From Candidatus Methanofastidiosum methylothiophilum (lineage in GTDB: Archaea; Methanobacteriota_B; Thermococci; Methanofastidiosales; Methanofastidiosaceae): a stretch of 17,470 nucleotides of DNA. The DNA lies in assembly GCA_001587675.1 (NCBI GenBank), contig LNGD01000019.1:1-17470 (forward strand), given 5' to 3'. The stretch's first letter is position 1, and each line of letters starts with the position of its first letter. Of the stretch, positions 6,034 through 13,286 are shown one piece after another. A program made the translations under genes and the position numbers. The notes under the pieces are model-generated. The model was not told the origin of the DNA. It ran no database searches and worked only from the letters and a program-made list of their open reading frames with translations.

Positions 6034-6258
6034 ATGTGTCTTGCAGTTCCTGGAAAAATTATTGAAATTAAAGGCAGCATTGGCATAGTTGATTTTAATG
6101 GCATTCAACGAGAAGTTAGGCTTGATTTAGTTGACGTTAAAATTGGCGATTATGTTATTGTACATACTGGATTTGCAATTGAAAAAATGGATGAAAAAGA
6201 TGCATTAGAATCTTTAGATATATGGAAGGAACTCCTTAAAACTGAGGAGGATTTTTAG
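6034..6258 (+). CDS. hypC: [NiFe]-hydrogenase maturation chaperone HypC
   Basis: HypC is a small cytoplasmic chaperone that binds HypD and delivers the Fe(CN)2CO unit to the hydrogenase large-subunit precursor. At 74 residues it has the usual length. The N-terminal MCLAVPGKI is diagnostic; Cys2, exposed after Met removal, is the essential residue. The DFNGIQREVRLDLV and KIGDYVIVHTGFAIEKMDE segments are typical of the OB-like barrel and the C-terminal helix start. It is the first gene of a tight operon and overlaps the GTG of hypD by one base. Its presence implies that this organism makes at least one [NiFe]-hydrogenase, though none is in the window. HypA, B, E and F must be encoded elsewhere. 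Confidence 0.97.
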   Translation: MCLAVPGKIIEIKGSIGIVDFNGIQREVRLDLVDVKIGDYVIVHTGFAIEKMDEKDALESLDIWKELLKTEEDF

Positions 6259-7328
6259 TGGACGTGTATAAAGACCGTAAAACGTCAGATATTATTATTA
6301 AAAAAATAAATGATATTGCCATAGGATTAGGAAACCAAAAAATATGTCATGTATGTGGTACACATGAACATGTTATAACTCATTATGGTATAAGGGCTTT
6401 ATTACCTAAGAATATCGAAGTTGTTTCAGGTCCGGGATGTCCAGTTTGTGTCACTACTCAAGGAGAAATCGAAGCGGCAGTAAAAGTAGCGGAGGAAGGA
6501 GCAATAGTAACTACTTTTGGGGACATGATTAGAGTTCCATCAAAACGCTCATTATCCGATGCTAAAGCTTCTGGGCTTGACGTTAGAATCGTTTATAGTA
6601 TTCATGATTCAATTAATTTAGCAATAAATAATCCTAATAAGAAAATAGTTCATTTTGCCATAGGTTTTGAAACTACTTGCCCTACAACTGCTGTAGCAGT
6701 TCTTAATTCTCCTGATAATTTTTATGTATTATCCGCCCATAGAGTTGTGCCACCGGCAATGGATTTATTATTGAGCAGCGGTAAAATAAATCTAGCTGGA
6801 TTTTTGGATCCAGGGCATGTTTCAACAATAATTGGAACAAAACCATATGAAAATATATCTAATAAATTCAAAGTACCCCAGGTAATATGTGGATTTGAAC
6901 CAAATGACATATTAATGGGCATATATATGTTACTAAAGCAAATCCATGAAAAAAGAGCTGAAGTAGAAAACGAATATGTACGAGGTGTGAGAGTAGAAGG
7001 TAATGTAAAAGCTCAAAAATTAATTGAGAAAGTATTTGAACCCTGTAATATTCGTTGGAGAGGATTTCCAATCATAGAAGAGTCTGGCCTCTCATTGAAA
7101 AAAGAATTTTCAAATAAAGATGCTTATAAGGAATTTGACATTGAGATTGAGGACATACCTGAGGAAAAGGGATGTAGCTGTCCAGAAATCTTAAGAGCTG
7201 AGAAAAATCCTAATGAATGCCCCCTATTTGGAAAACTATGTACGCCTCAAAATCCCAAAGGCCCATGTATGGTTTCAAGGGAAGGGGCTTGTTACATATC
7301 CTTTAAATATGGGAAACCTTTCAGGTGA
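6258..7328 (+). CDS. hypD: [NiFe]-hydrogenase maturation protein HypD
   Basis: HypD is the iron-sulfur scaffold on which the Fe(CN)2CO cofactor is assembled together with HypC and HypE. At 356 residues it is of normal length. Seen: the CHVCGTHEH motif (Cys30, Cys33), GPGCPVC (Cys61, Cys64), and GFETTCPTTA at 137-146. The C-terminal cluster region holds Cys306, Cys308, Cys321, Cys328, Cys337 and Cys345, which supplies the [4Fe-4S] ligands. The start is GTG at 6258, overlapping the last base of the hypC stop. A strong GAGGAGGAT Shine-Dalgarno site within the end of hypC sits about five bases upstream. The TGA stop is itself embedded in the AGGTGAT Shine-Dalgarno site of the next gene, so translation is probably coupled. 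No missing residues were seen. Confidence 0.97.
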   Translation: MDVYKDRKTSDIIIKKINDIAIGLGNQKICHVCGTHEHVITHYGIRALLPKNIEVVSGPGCPVCVTTQGEIEAAVKVAEEGAIVTTFGDMIRVPSKRSLSDAKASGLDVRIVYSIHDSINLAINNPNKKIVHFAIGFETTCPTTAVAVLNSPDNFYVLSAHRVVPPAMDLLLSSGKINLAGFLDPGHVSTIIGTKPYENISNKFKVPQVICGFEPNDILMGIYMLLKQIHEKRAEVENEYVRGVRVEGNVKAQKLIEKVFEPCNIRWRGFPIIEESGLSLKKEFSNKDAYKEFDIEIEDIPEEKGCSCPEILRAEKNPNECPLFGKLCTPQNPKGPCMVSREGACYISFKYGKPFR

Positions 7329-7332
7329 TTAT

Positions 7333-7881
7333 ATGGTATTAAAAGAAAATCCATCTTGCTCCTTTAATAAGGAGTGTAAATTGCCAAAATTAGAAAAGGA
7401 AAGTTTTTGTGATGAAATGTCCTCAATTATTGGGGATGTAAGAATAGGAAAAGGGGTTTATGTGGCACCTTTTGTTTCTCTTAGAGCAGATGAAGGAACC
7501 CCCATAGTTATTGGCGATGAAACTAATTTGCAGGACGGTGTTATCGTTCATGCTTTGGAACACACTTCTGTTGAAATTGGTAAAAAAACATCAATTGCAC
7601 ACGGTGCAGTAATCCATGGACCAATGAAAATTGGGGATAATTCTTTTATAGGATTCCGAGCGATTGTTCATAGCTCTGAAATTGGTAAAGAATGCTTCAT
7701 TGGGCATGGAGCTATCGTAGTGGGTGTCAAAATAGCAGATAAGAAATTTGTACCACACGGTGCAGTAATTACTGATCAAGAAAAGGCGAATAATTTACCT
7801 AAAGCAAGTGACGACCTCTTCAAATTCAATGAAGGCGTATTGGAAGTTAATGGAGAATTTGCAAGGAGATACAGAAAATAA
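7333..7881 (+). CDS. Gamma-class carbonic anhydrase (CamH-like), left-handed beta-helix
   Basis: This 182-residue protein has many hexapeptide turns (IGDVRIGKGVYVAPFVSLRA, IGDETNLQDG, IGDNSFIG) and should form the trimeric left-handed beta-helix of gamma carbonic anhydrases. The three metal-binding histidines are present: His73 (VIVHALEH), His90 (SIAHGA) and His95 (VIHGPM), with the H-x4-H spacing of Methanosarcina Cam. Arg51, Asp53, Gln67 and Asp68 match conserved Cam residues. The acidic loop with the proton-shuttle glutamate is absent, as in the CamH subclass. An open frame extends upstream into hypD, but ATG 7333 is chosen because AGGTGAT at 7323-7329 is placed correctly. The hypD TGA lies inside that site. 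CO2/bicarbonate supply near C1 metabolism is the likely role; a non-enzymatic gamma-CA homologue is possible. Confidence 0.87.
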   Translation: MVLKENPSCSFNKECKLPKLEKESFCDEMSSIIGDVRIGKGVYVAPFVSLRADEGTPIVIGDETNLQDGVIVHALEHTSVEIGKKTSIAHGAVIHGPMKIGDNSFIGFRAIVHSSEIGKECFIGHGAIVVGVKIADKKFVPHGAVITDQEKANNLPKASDDLFKFNEGVLEVNGEFARRYRK

Positions 7882-9971
7882 TGAACATTAGTCAAATCTT
7901 GGGTGAAAAAGGACTGGAGAAAGCTCTAGAATACTATTCTGAAGAGGAATTAAAGAGTATTTTAGAAAAATTAGAACTTGAAAAACTTTTAAAAATCCCT
8001 GGATTTGGTAAAAAGAAAGTTCTCCAAATACAAAAAGAAACATTTGAACAAAAAACCGGTAAGAAATACGAAGAAGTTCTTTTTGGTGATGCGTGGGAGA
8101 TATATGAAGAAATAATCTCTATTTTAGTTTCTTACCCTAAAACTGAAAGATCAAAAAATAGATTTAATCTTTACATGCCTTTACGGGATAGAGAGCTTAT
8201 CTCTAAAAGATTAAACTATTGCGATAAATCAAAAAAATTTGTTGAAAGCCTTAATCAAGAGGAGATTAATAAAATATTAGAATGTCTTGGAAGTATCTCG
8301 GATTTAAAAATACCTAAGCTAAAAAAATTTAGAGATCGAGTAGTACTAACAGATGACGAAGATTTATGCAATCTTACAAAGTCTGAATATTTTGATTCGA
8401 TATATATCTCTTCACCCAATGAGATACGAGGCATTAGAGACGATTATCCTCTGATTTTTTATGTTTATGGGAAAAATTCTCCTATTTATGATACTCTTTC
8501 TGAAATATCTGATTTTACAATTAGCTCTGAAGATTTTTCTCTTAGGCATATCGTACCTGAACTTTATATTGAACGTTTTATAGAAAATGCCTCTAAAATC
8601 AAAAATATTCTTAATTTATATGAGTCCCTCCTAAAGATAAAAAGTAGTAGAGGCATAACAACTGATGATGGTACAAAGTTAGCTGAAAACGTTGAAAAAC
8701 TTCAAAAAATATCCGATACAATTGATTCGTTTTCTAATGGCAACTATCCAGATGAAAGATTAAACAAGCTAAAGGAAGGGCTTAATTTAGAAGAAATGGT
8801 AAAATCAATTGAAAAAGATATCAATGAAAGATTCTCAAAAATAATAGAAAACCAGGATATTGGGATTGCAGGTAAAGATATACTTTCAATGCTTTCCGAT
8901 ATTAAACATTCTGATCCATTAAAAGCATTTCAGACCTATATCCCAAAACAACTAGAAGATGCATATAGGAAAATCCTAAAAGAATCTATCGATACTTTGA
9001 ACCAAAAAACAGGAGTAGATGTTTCAGAAATATTTCCAGACGAAGTGTCATTCCCTATTGAAGCTAATAGAAATGAAATTTTTGATATAAAAGAAAATAT
9101 TAAGAAAGAAATCTCTAAGCGTGAATTTGAAATAAAAAAAGAAATGATGCATATCGCTGAATTATGGGATTTCTTAAATGAGAGAGTTGAAGAATCTTAT
9201 GATATAGATTTCTTTATTGCTACGGGAAGATTTGCTACTGAAAAACATCTTCTTATGCCAAAAATATCTGAAAAAGGCCTGAGTTTTAGAAATGGTAAGA
9301 ATGTTTTAATCCAAAATCCTCTACCAATTAACTATAAGATTGGGACTACAAATGATCCGATAGCTGGAAATGAAAATGTTATTTTATTAACTGGGGCTAA
9401 CTCTGGGGGTAAAACAACTTTGTTAAAATTAGTATTAACAATTCAGATACTTTTTCAGATGGGTTTCCTTGTACCTGCAGAAGATCCTTACACTACTATA
9501 TTTGACGAGATTGGATTTTTATCCAAACATAGGGGAGAATCAAGAGGGGCCTTTGAAACAAGTCTTAAAAGACTAGTTCCTTTAGCAATTGAAGATAAAA
9601 AGAGATTACTTTTGGTAGATGAGCTTGAAGCAATAACAGAACCAGGTTCTGCAGCTAGGATAATTGGAACGTTTTTGAACTTTCTGAGAAGTTCCAATAC
9701 TTTATGTGTGATTGTTACCCATTTAGGAGAAGATATTATTTCTGCGATTAAATCTATAGAGGGTAAAATGCCTGAAGATATGAGGGTAGATGGGATTGAA
9801 GCAAAAGGTTTGGACGAATCCTTAGATCTAATAGTTGATAGGCAACCTGTTTTTTATAAAGCGGGTAAAAGTACTCCTGAGTTAATCGTTGAAAGATTAT
9901 CTAAGACAACAGAGGGTAAGGAAAAAGAAATATATCAAAAAATGGTAGATGTTTTAAAACAGAAACCATAA
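7881..9971 (+). CDS. Archaeal MutS-related ATPase with N-terminal helix-hairpin-helix
   Basis: This 696-residue protein carries an N-terminal helix-hairpin-helix (about residues 34-50, LEKLLKIPGFGKKKVLQ), a long helical middle region, and a C-terminal MutS-type ABC ATPase. Walker A is GANSGGKT at 505-512 and Walker B is LLLVDE at 576-581. An SRGAFETSL signature region lies between them, and a switch histidine occurs in VIVTHLGED. There is no mismatch-recognition domain of classical MutS and no C-terminal Smr nuclease domain, so it is closer to the archaeal MutS2-like/MutS-related group. A DNA structure-binding role in recombination or repair is inferred. The ATG overlaps the stop of the carbonic anhydrase gene by one base, with GGAGAT ten bases upstream. 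It is the last gene of the hypC operon. Confidence 0.82.
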   Translation: MNISQILGEKGLEKALEYYSEEELKSILEKLELEKLLKIPGFGKKKVLQIQKETFEQKTGKKYEEVLFGDAWEIYEEIISILVSYPKTERSKNRFNLYMPLRDRELISKRLNYCDKSKKFVESLNQEEINKILECLGSISDLKIPKLKKFRDRVVLTDDEDLCNLTKSEYFDSIYISSPNEIRGIRDDYPLIFYVYGKNSPIYDTLSEISDFTISSEDFSLRHIVPELYIERFIENASKIKNILNLYESLLKIKSSRGITTDDGTKLAENVEKLQKISDTIDSFSNGNYPDERLNKLKEGLNLEEMVKSIEKDINERFSKIIENQDIGIAGKDILSMLSDIKHSDPLKAFQTYIPKQLEDAYRKILKESIDTLNQKTGVDVSEIFPDEVSFPIEANRNEIFDIKENIKKEISKREFEIKKEMMHIAELWDFLNERVEESYDIDFFIATGRFATEKHLLMPKISEKGLSFRNGKNVLIQNPLPINYKIGTTNDPIAGNENVILLTGANSGGKTTLLKLVLTIQILFQMGFLVPAEDPYTTIFDEIGFLSKHRGESRGAFETSLKRLVPLAIEDKKRLLLVDELEAITEPGSAARIIGTFLNFLRSSNTLCVIVTHLGEDIISAIKSIEGKMPEDMRVDGIEAKGLDESLDLIVDRQPVFYKAGKSTPELIVERLSKTTEGKEKEIYQKMVDVLKQKP

Positions 9972-9972
9972 A

Positions 9973-9982
9973 CCTTTTTAAT
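9973..9982 (+). promoter_or_regulatory. TATA-like box of the DUF63 gene
   Basis: CCTTTTTAAT is centred about 25 bases before the ATG at 10003 but only 13 before the ATG at 9991. This favours the downstream start in a leaderless transcript. Confidence 0.45.
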
Positions 9983-10002
9983 GTAACATAATGAGGTTTT
10001 TC

Positions 10003-10827
10003 ATGGGAGTATACCAGCCAATTGACTATGTTATTTACATAGGCATCCTTTTTGTGCTATTATTTCTTGCACTAAGATTCTTATTTACCAAGATTAAAAT
10101 TGACAAGTATTTTGTTTTCACTATCTCTCCATACATGATAATGGCAATTGCCATAAGAGTTCTTGCAGATGTTGAATTCTTTCCAAGATCAAAATTATGG
10201 AGTATAACTCCTGGGGTATACATAATTGCATTCACGCTTGCATTTTTTTCTATAATTATTGGTCACGAATTAGAAAAAAGAAATATAATTTCTTATTGGA
10301 AATTTGCTTTTGCAATAGCTTGTTTCCCCTTAATATATTTACTTTATAATCTGGGGCATTATATTAACTATCCATTAAGACTTGCAGTTCCACCTTTGAT
10401 GGCAATAGCAATAACTGGTTTGGTGTACTTCTTATCTCCCTTCATATATAAGCCCTTAAAGGAATTTGAAAACACTGCGATGATATTTGGCCATTTACTT
10501 GATGGCTGTGCAACTTTTTATGCAATTAATTATTTTGGATTTGGGGAAGAGCACTTACTGCCACTTTTTTTAATCAATTCATCAGGCAATGCTATAATCA
10601 TGATTCCTTTGAAACTAGCTTTGATAATTGTAGTTGTTTATTTACTTGATAACTTACATAAAGAAGAGAAAGCAACATTTAAAGAAAAAGATATTTCTAT
10701 CTTGGGATTTAAATTTAAAGTCAGTTCTTTATTAATGGAGAACTTTTATCTGGCTCTAAAGGTAATAGTCTTTATAATGGGATTTGGGCCGGGAGTAAGA
10801 GATACTCTTTTACCTGCACTATTGTAA
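10003..10827 (+). CDS. DUF63 family integral membrane protein
   Basis: This 274-residue membrane protein, with about seven or eight helices, belongs to the archaea-specific DUF63 family, whose function is unknown. Family landmarks seen are RVLADVEFFPRSKLWSITPG in the N-terminal third, FGHLLDGCATF in the centre, and FIMGFGPGVRDTL near the C-terminus. These hold the conserved polar residues (D, H, G, R) within membrane segments, suggesting a transport or enzymatic site in the bilayer. An ATG four codons earlier (9991) is possible. The ATG at 10003 is preferred because the TATA-like box lies 25 bases before it. It is transcribed in the same direction as its neighbours but appears to have its own promoter. 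Confidence 0.85.
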   Translation: MGVYQPIDYVIYIGILFVLLFLALRFLFTKIKIDKYFVFTISPYMIMAIAIRVLADVEFFPRSKLWSITPGVYIIAFTLAFFSIIIGHELEKRNIISYWKFAFAIACFPLIYLLYNLGHYINYPLRLAVPPLMAIAITGLVYFLSPFIYKPLKEFENTAMIFGHLLDGCATFYAINYFGFGEEHLLPLFLINSSGNAIIMIPLKLALIIVVVYLLDNLHKEEKATFKEKDISILGFKFKVSSLLMENFYLALKVIVFIMGFGPGVRDTLLPALL

Positions 10828-10836
10828 TTCAAAAGA

Positions 10837-10845
10837 TTTATTAAT
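10837..10845 (+). promoter_or_regulatory. TATA box of the glycerol-1-phosphate dehydrogenase gene
   Basis: TTTATTAAT is centred 25 bases before the ATG at 10866 with no Shine-Dalgarno site in between, which fits leaderless initiation. Confidence 0.5.
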
Positions 10846-10865
10846 AGCATCTAATAGTTTATTTT

Positions 10866-11906
10866 ATGGAAAATCCTCTTCATATTATAAACCTCTCAAG
10901 AATGGTTGTGATGGGATCCGATATATGGGATTCTGTTAAGTCTACAATTGAGAAGTTAGGTTATAAAAATCCTGTAGTTCTTGATGACCCTATCACTAGA
11001 AAAATTGTTGGGAAAAAAGTATCAGATGATTTAAACTGTAATCATTATTATATCTCTTCTCCGACAATGGAACAAGTAAAGTCTATTGGGGATACTATAA
11101 AAAATGAAAAATATGATATAGTTGTATCTATTGGAGGAGGTTCTGTCATAGACGTTGGCAAACTGGCTTCATTTAAAATTTCAATACCGTTTATCAGTTA
11201 TCCCACAGTTGCATCGCATGACGGAATAGCTTCTTCAAGAGCATCTATAACTGATGGAGAAAAGAAGTTATCAATTGAGGCACAACCACCAATTGCTATA
11301 ATTGCCGATACAAAAATAGTTTCACAAGCCCCATATAGATTTTTAGCTTCAGGGTGTGCAGATCTTATATCTAATTATACCGCCGTTTTAGATTGGCAAT
11401 TGGCGCATAAATTGAAAGGGGAATATTATAGTGAACATGCAGCTTCTTTATCTCTTATGAGTGCCAAAGTTACGATAGATAATGCCGACGTAATTAAGGA
11501 AGGATTAGAAGAGTCCGCTAGGAAAGTTCTTAAAGGACTAATTTCTTCTGGGGTAGCTATGAGTATAGCTGGGTCTTCTAGACCTGCGTCAGGTGCAGAA
11601 CATGCATTTTCCCATGCACTTGACATGATTGCTGAAAAACCTGCAATGCATGGAGAACAATGTGGAGTTGGATCTATAATGGCTATGTACTTACATAGGG
11701 AAGATAAATATAAAACTATAAAAGAAGCACTAGAAAAAATAAAAGCCCCCACAACTGCTAATGAGTTAGGTGTTACAGACAATGAGATAATTAAAGCCCT
11801 CATGATGGCACATAAAATTAGAGATAGGTATACCATTCTTGGAGAGAGTGGATTAACTGAGAGAGCAGCCTCTAAACTTGCCAAAGTTACGGGGGTAATT
11901 GATTGA
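10866..11906 (+). CDS. egsA: sn-glycerol-1-phosphate dehydrogenase
   Basis: This enzyme reduces dihydroxyacetone phosphate to sn-glycerol-1-phosphate with NAD(P)H, the step that sets the stereochemistry of archaeal membrane lipids. The 346-residue length is usual. Seen: the nucleotide-binding GGGSVIDVGK at 90-99, the SYPTVASHDGIASSRASI block at 111-128, and the metal-binding residues of the iron-alcohol-dehydrogenase/glycerol-dehydrogenase superfamily. The metal ligands are Asp166 (GCADLISN), His246 or His250 (SGAEHAFSHALD) and His262 (AMHGEQCGVG). The SGAEHAFSH and MHGEQ motifs separate it from bacterial glycerol dehydrogenases. The ATG is leaderless-like (TATA 25 bases upstream). Its stop overlaps the TTG of the UPF0179 gene, so the two genes form an operon. 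Confidence 0.96.
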   Translation: MENPLHIINLSRMVVMGSDIWDSVKSTIEKLGYKNPVVLDDPITRKIVGKKVSDDLNCNHYYISSPTMEQVKSIGDTIKNEKYDIVVSIGGGSVIDVGKLASFKISIPFISYPTVASHDGIASSRASITDGEKKLSIEAQPPIAIIADTKIVSQAPYRFLASGCADLISNYTAVLDWQLAHKLKGEYYSEHAASLSLMSAKVTIDNADVIKEGLEESARKVLKGLISSGVAMSIAGSSRPASGAEHAFSHALDMIAEKPAMHGEQCGVGSIMAMYLHREDKYKTIKEALEKIKAPTTANELGVTDNEIIKALMMAHKIRDRYTILGESGLTERAASKLAKVTGVID

Positions 11907-12331
11907 TTCTTACCCTTCTCCCGAAAAATCTTGCTAAATCAGGATTTTCTTTCGTGGCGGGAAAAGGGGATAAAGAATGTAAAGAATGCAGATTCTTCAA
12001 AACTTGTGTTGAAAATCTAAAAGAAGGTAGAATCTATATTGTATCTTCAGTAAGAAATATTGAACATCCTTGTAGCATTCATGATTCAGGAGTAAAACTA
12101 GTTGAAGTGATTGAATCTTCAATTGAAGCCGCAATACCTAAGAAATTTGCAATTGAAGGATCAACTGGTATTTTTTCTTTTTCTTGCAAAGAATCATGCC
12201 CTAGTAGAGATTATTGTATGCCTGATGGATTAATAATAGGGGATAAATTCGAAATACTATCTATTAAAGAAAAAATAGAATGTCCCTTGGGGCACAATAT
12301 TGTTAGGGTAACTTTGAAGTTAAAAGACTAG
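11903..12331 (+). CDS. UPF0179 family cysteine-rich protein
   Basis: This 142-residue protein belongs to the archaeal UPF0179 family of unknown function. Eight cysteines are seen: 26, 29, 35, 57, 95, 99, 105 and 127. They are arranged as a C-x2-C-x5-C group (KECKECRFFKTC) and a second C-x3-C-x5-C group (SCKESCPSRDYC). This spacing suits one [4Fe-4S] cluster or two zinc sites; the metal is inferred. The start TTG at 11903 overlaps the TGA of the upstream dehydrogenase gene by three bases. It has a GGGGGT purine run about eight bases before it, so translational coupling is likely. The C-terminal coding end lies within a hairpin that overlaps the 3' end of a convergent small ORF. Confidence 0.85.
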   Translation: MILTLLPKNLAKSGFSFVAGKGDKECKECRFFKTCVENLKEGRIYIVSSVRNIEHPCSIHDSGVKLVEVIESSIEAAIPKKFAIEGSTGIFSFSCKESCPSRDYCMPDGLIIGDKFEILSIKEKIECPLGHNIVRVTLKLKD

Positions 12332-12354
12332 TAATTTAATTTAGAACTAGTCTT
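12324..12354. terminator. Hairpin at the end of the UPF0179 gene, possible bidirectional terminator
   Basis: AAGACTAGT (12324-12332) and ACTAGTCTT (12346-12354) form an exact 9-base stem around a 13-base A/T loop. The stem contains the TAG stops of both the UPF0179 gene (12329-12331) and the convergent small ORF (12328-12330). No long T-run follows on the plus strand. Confidence 0.4.
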
Positions 12355-12444
12355 GTCTCCTCTGAATAATATATCTAAAACAACTATTGGGATCATTATT
12401 GCTATTGGCATAATTGACCTTGATTTCTTTTTATTTTTCACCAT
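12328..12444 (-). CDS. Candidate 38-residue single-helix membrane protein
   Basis: The frame encodes a 38-residue peptide with a very basic start (VKNKKKSRS). One hydrophobic segment follows (IMPIAIMIPIVVLDILF, about residues 11-27), then a short polar tail. The positive-inside pattern is that of a small membrane protein with a cytoplasmic N-terminus. Supporting a real gene is an archaeal promoter with BRE-like CGAAAG and TTTATATA at 12471-12485 on the same strand, centred about 30 bases before the ATG. The stop coincides with the hairpin shared with the UPF0179 gene. I recognise no family. It is not a normal Sec61-beta, though small translocon or regulatory membrane peptides have similar architecture. 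The competing plus-strand frame here starts with TTG and lacks a promoter or ribosome-binding site. Confidence 0.42.
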   Translation of the reverse strand: MVKNKKKSRSIMPIAIMIPIVVLDILFRGDKTSSKLNY

Positions 12445-12470
12445 CATTATTTATTATTGTAATTCAATAG

Positions 12471-12485
12471 TATATAAATCTTTCG
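12471..12485 (-). promoter_or_regulatory. BRE/TATA promoter reading towards the 38-residue ORF
   Basis: On the minus strand this reads CGAAAGATTTATATA, a close match to the archaeal BRE plus TTTAWATA consensus. Transcription would start within about five bases of the ATG at 12444. No other gene on that strand could use it. Confidence 0.5.
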
Positions 12486-12703
12486 ATTTATTGATTTATA
12501 ATAATTTTTTAAATAGGTATAATAATGACTTTTAATAATTAAGTCTATATGGTTGAACTGTGTTGATTGATATTCATCTTTCCCTTACAATATATTTATG
12601 AACGATTATCAAATATATTTTCATTTATATAAATAGATAAGGAAGACCTCATCTATATTTTATTTTATCATTACTATAAGAATTTAAACTCAATGACCAT
12701 GTA

Positions 12704-12750
12704 TTTTTTTAATAGTGATTTAAATATAATGAATTTTTTTGTATAGTGAT
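12704..12750 (+). promoter_or_regulatory. Pair of direct repeats, probable operator of the regulator gene
   Basis: TTTTTTTAATAGTGAT (12704-12719) and TTTTTTTGTATAGTGAT (12734-12750) start 30 bases apart, close to three helical turns. They end just upstream of the TATA box at 12761. This position suits activation, or autoregulation by the adjacent winged-helix protein. Binding is inferred. Confidence 0.4.
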
Positions 12751-12760
12751 AGTAGTAACA

Positions 12761-12769
12761 TTTATATAT
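12761..12769 (+). promoter_or_regulatory. TATA box of the winged-helix regulator gene
   Basis: TTTATATAT is centred about 37 bases before the ATG at 12802. The predicted short leader includes GGTGA at 12791-12795. Confidence 0.5.
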
Positions 12770-12801
12770 ATTAACGTTAGAGATAATGATGGTGAGTATC
12801 G

Positions 12802-13212
12802 ATGGAAGAAAATGCCGAAGAGGCCATTATTGAATATCTAAAAGGTGTAAAAATTGGCGCCACTCCTTCCGAGATTGCTGATAATCTTAATATGTCTAGG
12901 GCAACAGCTGTGAAATATTTAGAAATTATGAGAGCCATTGGTCTTGTTGATTATAGAAGAATTGGTATGGCAAAGGTATATTTTGTTGCTACAAAACTCT
13001 CATATGCACAGCACGTCCTACTACGTAAGACTAGAGATTTGATAGAGTCAATAAAAACTGCAGATGAACATATACAAGTCTTGGAAAAAGTTCTTGCGAT
13101 ACACATTAGTATAATGCAAACATACAATGCTGAGGATAGGGAAAAGTTCATTAAACTATTCAATGGTATAATTGAAAAAATAAAAAAAGGAGAGAATACT
13201 TTAGGGGAATAA
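12802..13212 (+). CDS. Winged helix-turn-helix transcription regulator
   Basis: This 136-residue protein has an N-terminal DNA-binding domain. TPSEIADNLNMSRATAVKYL at residues 21-40 is a helix-turn-helix, and GLVDYRRIGMAKVYFV at 47-62 is the wing. The C-terminal half (67-133) is helical and amphipathic (LRKTRDLIESIKTADEHIQV, then EKFIKLFNGIIEKIKK) and probably dimerises or senses a partner. There is no metal-binding cysteine set. The architecture resembles ArsR/MarR-like archaeal regulators. The target is unknown. The long upstream region with two T7-ATAGTGAT boxes suggests autoregulation. The ATG at 12802 is supported by GGTGA six bases upstream. It has its own promoter and is followed by a separate promoter for rpoK. 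Confidence 0.75.
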   Translation: MEENAEEAIIEYLKGVKIGATPSEIADNLNMSRATAVKYLEIMRAIGLVDYRRIGMAKVYFVATKLSYAQHVLLRKTRDLIESIKTADEHIQVLEKVLAIHISIMQTYNAEDREKFIKLFNGIIEKIKKGENTLGE

Positions 13213-13258
13213 ACTATTCTGCAAAAAATCTGCTCCAATTTTATTTATAACAATTAAA

Positions 13259-13266
13259 TTTATAAT
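13259..13266 (+). promoter_or_regulatory. TATA box of the rpoK-fen transcript
   Basis: TTTATAAT is centred about 25 bases before the ATG at 13287. A second, weaker TATA-like run lies at 13243-13250. Confidence 0.5.
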
Positions 13267-13286
13267 ACCTTTCTAATCATGCATCA

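Larger units (their letters stand above)
12486..12801. other. AT-rich intergenic region upstream of the winged-helix regulator
   Basis: No credible gene was found on either strand. The stretch contains two T7-ATAGTGAT boxes (12704-12719 and 12734-12750), an inverted degenerate relative (ATCATTACTAT, 12667-12677), and the TATA box of the regulator gene at 12761-12769. The remainder (12486-12660) is A/T-rich with no repeat or structure that I can support. Confidence 0.5.

Noticed and set aside
7213..7332. N-terminal extension of the carbonic anhydrase frame into hypD
   Set aside because: The extension overlaps the essential cysteine-rich end of hypD in another frame and lacks gamma-CA similarity. 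The ATG at 7333 has a well-placed AGGTGAT.
11426..11884. 152-codon antisense frame within the glycerol-1-phosphate dehydrogenase gene
   Set aside because: The sense strand encodes well-conserved metal-binding motifs there. The antisense translation has no recognisable domain and no promoter.
12353..12535. Plus-strand 60-codon hydrophobic frame after the UPF0179 gene
   Set aside because: It has a TTG start, no Shine-Dalgarno site or promoter, and low-complexity Ile/Phe/Tyr/Asn content expected from translating A/T-rich DNA. It overlaps the better supported minus-strand 38-residue frame.
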